Source: Tetrahymena elliotti 4EA (Eukaryota; Ciliophora; Oligohymenophorea; Hymenostomatida; Tetrahymenidae). From it: a stretch of 64,000 bases of DNA. Below, piece after piece: positions 11,278 through 22,739 of this stretch; the first letter of the stretch is position 1, and the number at the start of each line of letters is the position of its first letter. The DNA is taken from assembly GCA_000231825.2 (NCBI GenBank), contig JH720334.1:609804-673803 (forward strand), read 5' to 3'. Under the pieces are notes generated by a model that was not told where the DNA came from, did not search any database, and saw nothing but the letters and a program-made list of their open reading frames with translations. Both the position numbers and the translations under genes were made by a program.

Positions 11278-14200
11278 TCAAAAGTTAGCTTTTACTTTTT
11301 TATTTAAATCTATTTCACCTAGGATTGGCACCTCGTTTTCTTTCAAGCTATATTTTCTTTTTCTGTTGAGTTGTTTCTCTCCAGTGTCTTGATTTTTCTT
11401 TTCGAATCTGAACTCAAGCTCTTCGCACTTGGATCTGTAATATTCGTAAGAGGCTTTTTTCTCTTTTAAAGAATATGTTTCTTGTTGTACCTTTCTTTCT
11501 CTTTCCTTTAAATAAATAATAAAGTTAAGTTTTTTACATTTTTATTAATTTTTTTTACCTCAACACTCTTCAAAACACTTTAAAGCACCTCCTTAAGTGA
11601 TTGTGTATCTTCTTATTATTATATTTTTTCAAGATATTCATCTCTCTATGTAGGATCTATTTATCCTTTCTTGCAATCTATTAAATAGTTTCTAACAACA
11701 CTGCAAATCTCTGATATGCCAATATTTTTCTCATTAATAATTTCAGATTATTTCTATTTAAAATTTAACGATGATTTAAGTTATTTTTTAATAATTAAAA
11801 ACAAGATTTTACTTCTAATCTCTTGGCTATTTCAGTTGAATTTGATATTTCTTTAATGATTGTTGCAGTATTTATTCCTCTATTTAATTTTTCACATATG
11901 TCACTTATCTTCTTTTCAGAAATTTGTTTGTATTTGTTAAATTAGTCTTTAATTTTGCTGTTTTCTTCTTCTAATTTTTTAACTTGAGAACTCTATTCAC
12001 CTTGGCTTCCACTAAATTTCTATGATTGTATTTATCTTTCCAAAATAAGAGCTTTGTATTTTTGTTTAATTTATGAACATTCTTCTCTTGATTTTTTTAA
12101 ATCCCTTTATAAGCTTTTAAAAAATTTGTTAATTAATAACTTAAATTAAATTTAATAAAATGGCTTACTCTTCTTATGTAAATGAGTTTTTCTCTCTGTT
12201 AGATTGCATGATAAGAATCTAGTTAGTTAATTTGTTGTTTTCCAATTATTTGATTGTGAGTTTTTCCTAATTTTAAAGAAGTAAATATCAAGATAAGTAT
12301 ATTAAAAGAATTTTACATTTAATCTCTCCATAGTTTATTCAAGGGCATTGTACTTTGATTCATAGCTATCAAGTTCTTTGCTTTTATTAACATATTTGGA
12401 TTAGTAAGTATTCTTTTATTCTTCTATTTATTCATGCAAGTTCTTGAATATTTCAAATTTGCTTCCTATTTGCTCTTATTCTTCTTTGAATTTTTTGATC
12501 AGTATATCTTTCTACTGCATTTCTTGTTAAACAGCTTGTCTTTCAGCTTCAAATTTTTATTTTTCTATTAAAAACATCTCCATTTATCCCTATTAATTGA
12601 ATTAATATTAATTTATATTTTTAAATTAAGAAAAATTACTCTATGATCCTCAAATTGCTTTTTGATAGATTCATTTTCAATTTAAGCTGCTCTGAAGGAT
12701 TGTTGAAGTTAAGCTATGTTTTGAATCTCACTTGAGTACTTAGCTTGAATTTTAATGAATTCTTCTTCATACTCTTTCCTTTCTTAAATGAGTTCCTCTA
12801 TTTTTTAATTTTTTTGTGAAATTTACTCCTCTTTAGATTTTTCACTTTGAAGATAGAGCTCTTGCTTCTCTTATATCTCTTGTTTTAAGACATCCATGTC
12901 TTCTTACATTTATGATTCCTTCTAAAACAAATTTTATACCTAAAATTCGAAGCTTTGTACTTATTCATTTAATTTATTGTTCTAATCTTTAAGAGATTTG
13001 ATCTCATTTTCCTAAATTTATTAATATTCTTCAGAAGATTTCTTCAATTCATTCATTTCCATCTTATTCTAATCAATTTAAGTTTCTAACTCCATGAAAT
13101 CTTAATTTAATTTCTATAAGTTTGATTACAAATCATTAATATTTTTTTCCTATTCTAAATTTGTTTCAATCAGCATTGATTCTTTTTAGACTAAGTCCTT
13201 CTTTTCAGCAGATAACTATACAATCTAATCCTAAAATCCAGTATTTAGGGTAATTTATTCACCTAATTGGCTCTCTATTTCAGATATCTTTTAAGTAAGC
13301 AATTCGTGAGTCATTTAAGATACTCTTATCTTTTACTCTGCTTCTTCCAACATCTGAACTTTTTCCTAAATTACTTAATCCTTTTGAACCTAAGATTCAT
13401 TGAGTATTTTATTTTATTATTCATATTCTTAGAGAGCCATTTCGATTTATTCACCCATAGACAAAGCAGTTTCCAAAGCTTAGTTTAATTCTTTAATTTT
13501 TTCTTCTTTGCTTTAGATTTATAAAGCCTATTATTCAGTTTCATTACGGAAATATTCCTTTTCAATTTCTAAACTGTTCAAACGCTTTTCATTGTTTTTA
13601 AGTTTTTCCTATAATCCCAAAATATCATGCTCTAAGTCAGTAATTTTTTCCATTTTTTGAGTGATTTCTTGTTCAATTTCCTTTATCTATAATTCAAAAA
13701 TCTCATTCTATTTAAGAGCAACATTTAATTAACTCTTTTCATTGTGATAAAGATATTTAAGTTCATTTTCAAACTTTTCTCTTTAATTAAATTCTTATTT
13801 ATATGTTTCTTACAACTAGCTGTTTATTTAACATTTCTCTTCTAACTACTTATTCAAGAATTCTAAAGTCTAACATGCAATTTCAATATCCTTATTTAAT
13901 TTAATACAATATAAAATAAAATGAAAATTTTAAAAATTAAAATATATTTACATCTTTTAATTTTCCAATCTAATCTTCCAAACTATCAATATTGTCTTTT
14001 TATTTATCAATAGTTGCTTGGAGACGAAGCTATTCTTCTTCAATTTTACTGTTAAGATTGCTTATCTAATGATCTTTTTCTTTAATAATATTTTTTTAAG
14101 AATGAAGTTCTTCTTCTAAAGTTATCATATGTAAGCGATCTTAGTTATATTCATTCTCAAGCTCGTTGAATTTAAACATAAGATTTCTTTATTCATCTCT

Positions 14201-17200
14201 AGATTAGTTTAATTAAGATTGAATTGAATCCTTCTAATTTTCTAATTCATTTTTTATCTAGAAATTTATATTCAAACAAAATTAATCTCTTAATTATATT
14301 TTTTAAAATAAATTACGTGTAAGGTCTTTTGATAATTTTCATAAGCATTTTCCCACTTTTGCTTGATATCATCTTTAATTTTGTTGATGTTCTCAATATG
14401 AGATTTTAATTCGTCAATCTCATCAGCTAACTCCATATTCTTAACTTTGATTTCTGATGAATTTTAATCATACTCTGCTAATTTACTTTCAAAACCATTC
14501 TTAAACTATTGAATTCTTTCTTCATGAGATTGATTATTTTTTGCAATCTATTGCTAAAGAGATGATATTTCGCTGTTCAACCCTAAGATAACTTCTTAGA
14601 AGTGGTTTCTTTAATTTGAAATCTCCTCTAATTATTAACTGAAGCTATAAATTATAAAAAACAGATTAAAAATTTCATATAAAACTATTAATAAATTTAC
14701 AGCTTATTCTAGTGAACTTATTCATTTTAGAGATCGATGATTCTTTTCTCTCTCTAAATGATAGTTTCTTCAAGTTCTTTTTCTTTATCTGGACATCCAA
14801 AATTCATTAAGCCTATTTTTTCTAACTTAGATGTGAAATCTTTTCTCTTATCCTCAAATTCTTATAATTTAATGTGAGTCTATGTCATTTACTAAATATC
14901 TTCTACAATTGTTTAATCAATTTCAGTTAATAAAGAACTAATTCCTTCTTCTTCCATGCTAAATATTTTAATATTACATATTACAATAATTCTTTTAATA
15001 TCAAAAATATTTTACTCAGATTTTTGGGTTAAAGCCTTGATAATATCAACATCCTTTCCCATCTTCTTTTGTTCTACAATTTCTTAAAAGACTGTTAAGA
15101 CACCCAATTTTTCGTTTTTGAAGAATTCTTCTATCCTGGATCTCGATTCATTAAACTCACCTAAATTTTACAAAAAATGTTAAAATAAAAAAAATTTTTT
15201 CAAAAGATTTTTTTAAATGAATAATTAAATAAACGCTTTTTTAAAGAGAAAAATATACTTAATAATTAGTTGACTTCTTCAAGCTTAGTATTGATTTCTT
15301 TAAAATTCTTTTGTTAAAATTAAATAACTGCTTCATGGTTCATTGAAGAAGGTGTATATTTAGCTGGTGTGATGATCCGAGTCATATTTTTTTAATTTTC
15401 CTCCATTTCCTGGAGTGATTTCTTAGCATCTTAAAGTTCTTCCTTAAGCTTTTGAATTTCTTTTTTGAGTTATTAAACATTTCCTTAACTTTCTTCATTG
15501 ACTGAAGCCTATTTTAATAATGTTTATTGGTTTGAATTAAGTTTTTCTAGAACAAACAGTTTTCTAATACCTTATTCTTAATCATCTTTGCTCTTTGAGC
15601 AAATTTAAGAGTCGAAAGAGTTTCTTAAAATTGAGTGCTAGCTTCTGAACAAGCAGCGATCATAAAAGTTCTTGAATTACCACCAAGAGAATCTTTCAAG
15701 ATGAAAGTTAATTTACTATCTCTATATGGAATATGTCTACTTTTACCGTTAGCAGACTCTACTAATGCATTAATGACCAAACCTAAAAATTAAAAAACAA
15801 ACAATTAGAATTTGTCTTATCTAAACAACTAAAATACCAAGAATAGTCAATGATTTATTGATGTTTGATGCTTCTTTTAAACGATCTCCTGCTGCCTATG
15901 TTGATTTTTATCTTTCAGAACCAGCTAAATCTACAAAGTGCAATTTAGAGTTCTTTACATGGATCATACCATTAGTTACAACTTTAGATTAGAAGTTTAA
16001 ACTGAAAACAGAGTGAGATCTACTTGAATCAGCATTCATTTTTGTGGCTCCGACGTGACGAGAAGAAGCACCTTTAAGAATAAAAAGATAAATTATAAAA
16101 AAAGTGAACTAAAGTAATAAAAATATGTTTTTTAATTATTTTCAAAGATTTTTTAGCTTGTACTTCATTTAAAGTTGATTATTATGAAAAAATGATTTTA
16201 TTCATAAAACTCATTGAGAAAAGAAAATAGATTCTGAATTCTGTTTTGTTTGAAGATTTATTTGTTTTTTAAAGTGTTTTTTGTCAGCATAAAAAAAAAG
16301 CCATTTTAGTTAGTTTTTTCTTTAATTTTTAATACAAAAGTGGAAATATTACTTTCACACTAAAAACTATTTTTGGTAGGAAATTTGAATTTTTGAATTA
16401 AAATAAAAGGGTTTGGTTGGTTGGTTCATTGGTGTTATTAACCTCTTTTCTATTAGAATGGAAATAATTCTAAAAAATATGCTCACTGTGGCTGATTTTG
16501 AAATTAAATTATTTATTGCTTTTTTTTCTATCTGAAAAGAATAAGAAGACACATGTGTCATTTTTTACCTTTAATAAGTAATTCGATAGCATCTTCTGAA
16601 GAATTTGCAACTTCTTCAGATAAATTTTCAACATAAACTCCCTTTTTAAAGTCTTCTCTTACTGATAATTAAACAGGCTTAGAATTTGGATCATGTTTCT
16701 ATTCTGCAAGTAAATCCATAATTTATTCATTATAAATTTCAAGGTAGTTGCATGTAATTAAATATTCATTTTCAGGGTTATCTTTTTTTAAAGAGTTAAT
16801 TAATCCAAATACATAGTCAAATACTCTAGGCTAGAGACCTCTATTTGGAGAATCTGCTCCTTCTTCAATAAGACCCTTACCTTGCATAGTGAAAGTTTTA
16901 CCAGCACCAGTTTAACCATAAGCAAATATACAAGCATTATAACCTATTTTAATATTAAAAGATAATTAATTAAGAGACTCAATAATTTATTAAAATGTAT
17001 TCATTTTTGTTAGATTTTTATTCTACTAATCATTAATTAATAAACTTTATTACCTTCTAGCCAAGCAAGAGCAACAGGTTTACCAACTATGTGAAAAATA
17101 TCTTCTTGGGTTGTTTCAGATCCAGTAATGTAATCATAATTATAGCTTTTTCCATCAATAACTACAGTAGTAGGATTATTCTATGATTTTTTTGAAGAAA

Positions 17201-17350
17201 TAGATTAATTAATTAATTAAATGAAATGTGATTTAGTATATTTACCTTATCAACTTGCATGCATGGAGTTGCTCCTTCAGCCTTTTCTCTAGGGTTGAGA
17301 GGTCTGATACGTACCAAGACCTGAATGTTTTCTTAATCAGTCTTAATCAT
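11278..17350 (-). CDS. Kinesin with N-terminal motor and very long coiled coil, kinesin-12-like
   Basis: A plus-end-directed-type microtubule motor of roughly 1,550 residues in about 16 exons. First exons: 17350-17246, 17180-17054, 16943-16569, 16071-15838, 15782-15571, 15508-15259, 15160-15016, 14958-14701. The motor starts at residue 10 ([12 protein letters not shown]). It has the P-loop GQTGAGKT at about residues 87-94, switch I NADSSRSH at about 215 and switch II DLAGSE at about 250, so ATPase residues are intact. The neck IKNKASVNEESQGNVQQLKK resembles kinesin-12/KIF15 proteins, which cross-link spindle microtubules. From about residue 400 to the end is nearly uninterrupted Glu/Lys/Gln coiled coil, ending in a basic tail ([14 protein letters not shown]). 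Intron 3 (16072-16568) is unusually long at 497 nt; the others are about 50-110 nt. Family call is moderate; kinesin identity is secure. Confidence 0.95.
16409..16426 (+). repeat. G-rich GGTT tract inside a kinesin intron
   Basis: GGGTTTGGTTGGTTGGTT lies in the long third intron of the kinesin gene. It is C-rich in the transcript sense. Four GG pairs could in principle form a two-tier quadruplex on the plus strand. It is not the ciliate telomere repeat (GGGGTT) and not the Tetrahymena chromosome breakage sequence. Confidence 0.5.
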
Positions 17351-18590
17351 TAATTTATATTGGTAACTTTCTGCTCAATCAGTACTGTGTATTATTTGTA
17401 ATTCTTCTTGTTATTTGTTTGTCCTTTTTTAATTCGCTTTGTATGCTATCAGAATGAATACAGAATAATGATTTTTTGGTAAAAATAATTATTAAAAGTG
17501 ATATCTCTTTTTTAATAATTTAACAAAGGAAATTTATGATTGATTTCTTAGGATTATCTTTATTTTCCTCAGAATGTACAAGATATTAATAAATTCCGCA
17601 AAGATTACCTCCAGTTTAATTTTTTACGTTTTCGTGATTTTTTAATTTTAATTTCAAAAATTAAATAACTCAATCAAAATTTAGTAGCTATTCTCATTTA
17701 TATTTTAGCGAATAGATATTTTTTAAAAATAACACGACAAATCAGTCATTATAAATATTTAATTTAATTTTTGAATTTTGAATTTTTTTGTTTTCCCTCC
17801 AAACTTTTTAATTTCATCTAAACCTAATTATTTTTTCTAAGGCATAAACCTATTCAAATTATGAATATAATCAAACAAATAAGTCTAAACTATTTTTGAA
17901 AACATGTTTAAAATTTTTAAAAAAACTAATTTTCTTAAATTACCATTTTTAGTTTTCTCTCACTCTCATTTCATAAAGACATTTATGTTGCTTTTTTTTT
18001 TGGAAATATTATTATTGTTTCTGAATTGCAATATTTTCTAAAAGGAAACTAAAATTGTTCTGTTTTAAAACGAGCATAAAATTATTTTAAAAACAGCCAT
18101 TAAATTTTTAAGTAAATTAAAATATTTTATTAAAAATTTCAAATTGTAAACTTTAAATTCAACTAACTAATTTATGACTTTCTTTCTTATTGAATCACTT
18201 TTTGGTAGATAAACATACACTATTAAATTTATGATCATGATATTCAGAATAATAAATTTAATATTTTATTTACTATTTTTCATTAAATATTTAAAAATTA
18301 TTTTAAAACGAGATTCTTAATTTTCTAAAAAAATTGTAATTTCTTTGAATTTGACTGATGAAAGAGATTTTAAGATAATGGAGAAGTGCATAACAAAAAA
18401 GAAGGATAAAAAGTACAGTTTATAAATTTAAATAATGTTTAGATTAGTAATTATAGCAGTTTATATATTTATTTGTATAAAAGAAAATTTTTTAGTAATT
18501 ATTTTTGCTTTATTTTAATTTAGGGTTTAAATATTTTGAAACAAAAATTGAGAAAGTTTCATGTGAATATTTTCTAAATTTTATGTATTT
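17351..18590. other. Intergenic region upstream of the kinesin
   Basis: About 1.2 kb of AT-rich DNA between the kinesin start and the stop of the histidine-kinase-like gene. It should contain the kinesin promoter. No reading frame or structured element stood out. Confidence 0.6.
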
Positions 18591-21500
18591 TCATTAAGAA
18601 GATTCCTCAAAATAATCTTAGTGTTTACTAAACGCAAACGATTCGTTTCTTTCTATAATTTGTTATTTTTAAATAGCATAATTTATTTCGTTTTATTAAA
18701 AATCCTATTCATTTTCTTCACAAACCTATTCTGATCTTTCACTTTAACTAATAGTTTTATTTCTTACAAACAAGCTTTTTCTTTTGACATACCCTCCATA
18801 TTAGTTATTGTTATTATTTTTAATCAAACCATCATAATCTTTGTAAATTTAAAATTTCACTACATTCTTTTCAAACTTAATAATTTCATAGGGTCCTAAT
18901 TTACCAATTATTTTCTGGCTAATAGGGATCCCTACTTTTAATTCTTTGACTTTCAAATTTTTCCCTAGAGTCATTACGTTCAAGTGTTGAATAAGAATTT
19001 GTTCATTTAGGTTATAATTGCTATCAAAGCCTGGTCCTGTATCAATAATAGAAATATCTATTAGCTAATTATCATTAGGATTTAATCTAAAATGAACTGC
19101 TGTATAACTAATAAAATATTATTAAAAAACATGTTTAGATAAAAAAAATATTAAACAATAAAAATATTTTGACCAAAAAAAGCTAAAAAAGATAAAGAAA
19201 AGATAGTTCAAAATATAAGTTTAACAAGTATTAAAATGAATAAAAGAAAGTTATAATTAATAGACATTTTACCCTTTTTAAACTTTAGTGAGAGATTACA
19301 GTGAATTGTTTATAAGGTTGATAAATACTTATTTTAAATATTTTTCATCAGTGTTGATGTATGAATCTTCTTCAGAGAGATCATTTATAAAATATAATTC
19401 AAGACAGCGAGATTTATACTCTGATTAAAAAATAGATTTTAGATCTTTGATTATTCTTTCTAATGAAATATTAATAGGAGAGATGATAATAGAATTCTTT
19501 GAAAATATTTTAAATATGTCTTAGTAATTGAATAAACTGTTTAGAATATTGTAGTTGTTGTATTACAAGTCTTGTGTATTTTAAAAAATCATTTCCTTTT
19601 ATTATTTGTCCTACTTGAAGATATCCTCCAAGATAGAAGTTCCTTATCTGGAGGACTCATTATTGAGAGTAGATTAGATTATTGTATTTTAAATTTAACT
19701 ACTTTAATTTCTTACTATTATCTCAGAGGCTATTTCTCTGAGCCTAGAAAGTGCATTAGCCTATTAATCGTTTTAGCTTAAAATACTATCAAGACGAGAA
19801 ATGTTTTAATTTATTGACTATTATTATTTAAGTATAATGTTTTATTTAAGGTTATTTACAGCTTTTTTCATTTTATACAAACTCTAAGCAATAGGAGCTC
19901 TTAATTTTTTAAGCATGGATTCAAATAAATTAAGATAATATTTATTAAGCTTTTACAAATATTCTACTCTCCCTTATAGGGTTTCATCTTCAAAAATAAT
20001 AACCTATATTAGTAGTATAAAAAGATATGTTAATTTTAACTTTTATAAATTTAGATAATTCTCTTGATTAGTGGTAAAAATTAATAAATTTTTAGGAGTT
20101 TAAAATAGAAATCACCCCAAAATATAAATTTATTCTTCTCTAAAATAGAAAGATTTGAGATAAAAATTATCAGCTTTTCTAAAATTTACACTCAAATTTT
20201 TTTGATTAATCTTTTTTCCAAATTAGTGTAACACACACAAATAAGGAAAATATTTTCATTAGCTCATATTTTCTATGCTAAAGTATGATAAATAAGATAA
20301 CTAAAATCTTTCAAATTATTTAATCATCAATATTTTAAAACATTTTTGGTCATTATCTTAACTTGTTTCAAGACAAATATACTTTTAGAAGGGAGTTTTA
20401 AAATGAAATAAATTAAAAATGTAAATTTATTTCTTCATCTGAAAGTAAGTAAGCATAAAAAATATAATATAATCAGCTTTTGTAATATCTCCACTCAAAT
20501 TATTTTGATTAGGTTCATTCTAAATTTTGAAAAATAAAGTCAAAATCTTTACTGAATACTATTTATTATCATGCAGTTTATTAATTAGTACAATAAATAA
20601 TCCAGTCAATCAAGAGTAGTAATCTAACTCTTTATTATCATTAAATAATATATAAAAGATCTCTAAATTTATATTTTATGTAATTTTCCAAATTGGTTTA
20701 GTCAAAAAGAAAACTTCGAATGATCTACTATTTTAAGCAGAATTTGTTATATTTTTTTATTTGCTTTCCGAACCAAAAAGTTAAAAATTAATATATTTAT
20801 TTTCAAATATTTTTAGTGCTGATTCATCATAAATTGCCAATTAATAAATAAAATATTTTTTATTAATTTTGATTAAGCTAAAAAATGAATGAACGTATTT
20901 TTTTTTTTGATTTGATTGTGAATTAAATTTCTAACTGATTCTAATTAGAACAAATTTATGATTAAGTGAGTGAATACGAAAGATAGTTTCTAATTTCTGA
21001 GTTTTTAAGTATTCCAGATCTTTATTGATATGTATATTGTATGAATTAATTTTGGGTTACATAAATTCCCAAATTTGTAAAAGGAATGTTTTAACGAAGA
21101 AAATTCAAGCCTTGAGTGGAAAATTTGATTTTAACTAAGATAAAAAAACCAATAATAATCCGATAAATATATTTAAAAAAATACTTCTTGAGATTTTGAT
21201 ATTGGCTTAACTTATTTTTTTTCATATTAAAAAGAAGAAAAAATTATAAAAGCCTACCTAGTAAATTTCTTCTAAGATATATGTGTAAATTTTAATGTTC
21301 AGAATTTTTTAATTTTCACCTTAAAGAATACCATAAAATACTTCTAAACGATCATAGATTTCATCAGCAATATTTTTAGCATTTATATTTGTGTTATGAG
21401 GTGTTCCCTTTTTTTGATTGTATTCATTTATATTTAAATTGTTGATTATATTATTTGAGTTATAGTGGTTGCTGTTGGAATTGTATACATCTTTTATAGT

Positions 21501-22739
21501 TTATTCATATTATCTCTCACCTATTTCGATTTCTAAATTATCAAATTATTTCTTTATTGTTTTCTTATGTTCTTTTTTTCTTATTGATTTAATTATCTTT
21601 TGTGTCATAGCATCACTTTCTGCTCTTTCTATTCCAAATATGTTTTTTAGATTATGCTCTGTATGTCTATGACTTATTAAATCTCCAGATTATCTATTAG
21701 AGAGAGAGTGAGGGGAAACAAGATCATCACCTGGTAAGTTTAGTGCTGCTGCCGAGAATAGTGCTTGCTAATTCTATTATTAGTTAGGTGGTGAGTTATT
21801 ATTTAATAGGGATTGCTTACGATAATTTTAATTCTCTATAATATTGTTAACTGCAATAGTATTTTTCTTTTTGTAATGCTTTTTGCTATATGAAATTGCT
21901 TAGAAATGCATATGTTAAAATAAACTTTTGTTATTATTGCTCTCCAGCTGCATGCGCTAATACTCATCTAAAGCTTATAGTTCAACTTTTAATAAGAAAT
22001 TTTTCATGCTATCATCATCCTTTATATGAAATTATTTTTAAAGCTTTGTATTTGACATGTGAAAGTAAATACGCTCCTCTTTTTTATCAAATTTTGTAAT
22101 GAGCATACTAACTGGAAGTAAGCGCTTTACTAAAAAATTCATCTCATCTTCGCTTCTCTATACTAAAAATAAATTCCTAAGACTAAGATCTTCTTGGTAT
22201 ATTTTGTATATGTTTAGAATAATAGCTATTGAAATTGATAAAATAAAGTGCCGAACTGATGTCTGTATTCTAAAAAAAAATATTTCATAGATAATTCCAA
22301 CGTTAATAGCTGTAACACATTTCATAATAAAGTTGCTGCCTTGCAACAAATAAATATGCTTTGCAACTATATTAAATCCATAATATAAATTATTTACATA
22401 ATCTATATCACTTTAATCCAACCAAAAGTTAATAATGCAGCAATTCAAGAGAGCTTAACCAAGATTTTAAATAGAAATAAACAAATTAAAATAGTTTGAG
22501 CATAGTTTTAGTAAGACAAACCTTTGAATCATCCCTAACAATAACTACACAAGAGTCATAGACAACATAACAAGATCTTTATAATTCCTATTGATGGTAT
22601 AATTTATTCCAATAATTATCATCTCTATGAGCAGTATCAAAAGATATCCTCTTGAAAATTCTCTGCCAGACTTTGTAATATCCTTATTGAATTGCTTTTC
22701 AAATTTATCTACCTTGAAACTTAACGATATTCCATTCAT
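18591..22739 (-). CDS. Membrane hybrid-type histidine kinase homolog with altered H-box
   Basis: The start is ATG at 22739 and the first exon (22739-21258) encodes 494 residues. It holds about five membrane helices in the first 200 residues, then a cytosolic segment (SEDEMNFLVKRLLPVSML...) and a Ser/Asn-rich linker. Later exons give a PAS-like part (LAIYDESALKIFENKYINF), then EDETLQGRVEYLQKLNKYYL, which leads into the dimerisation helix LFESMLKKLRAPIAQS. This aligns with the H-box (HELRTPL type), but the phospho-acceptor His position is Lys. The ATPase domain is present: N-box INLINNSLQS, then after a 165-nt intron (19108-19272) the G1 box DTGPGF and a weak G2 region (KVGIPISQKIIGKLG). There is no receiver domain; the tail is about 100 polar residues ending at TGA 18591. 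Exon borders between 20040 and 21250 are not resolved. Signalling is inferred; autophosphorylation is doubtful. Confidence 0.8.
20095..20210 (-). repeat. Diverged direct repeat, copy 1, within the histidine kinase gene
   Basis: Matches 20391-20512 at about 300 bases offset, with shared blocks such as TATAAATTTATT/TGTAAATTTATT, ATCAGCTTTT and CACTCAAATT. On the minus strand both copies read as related peptides (NQKNLSVNFRKAD here). In this copy the frame soon meets TGA (EEQIYILG then stop). Confidence 0.6.
20391..20512 (-). repeat. Diverged direct repeat, copy 2, within the histidine kinase gene
   Basis: Partner of 20095-20210. The minus-strand reading (NQNNLSGDITKAD, then KKQIYIF) stays open for about 85 codons, unlike copy 1. 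This is compatible with a duplicated exon of which one copy is used or decaying. Confidence 0.6.

Noticed and set aside
16409..16460. GGTT tract followed by AACCTCTTTT as a chromosome breakage sequence or telomere
   Set aside because: It does not match the 15-base Tetrahymena breakage sequence, and the G-run pattern is not GGGGTT.
16367..16561. Minus-strand frame of 64 codons between kinesin exons
   Set aside because: It lies wholly in the 497-nt intron 3; the kinesin frame joins cleanly at 16569 and 16071 without it.
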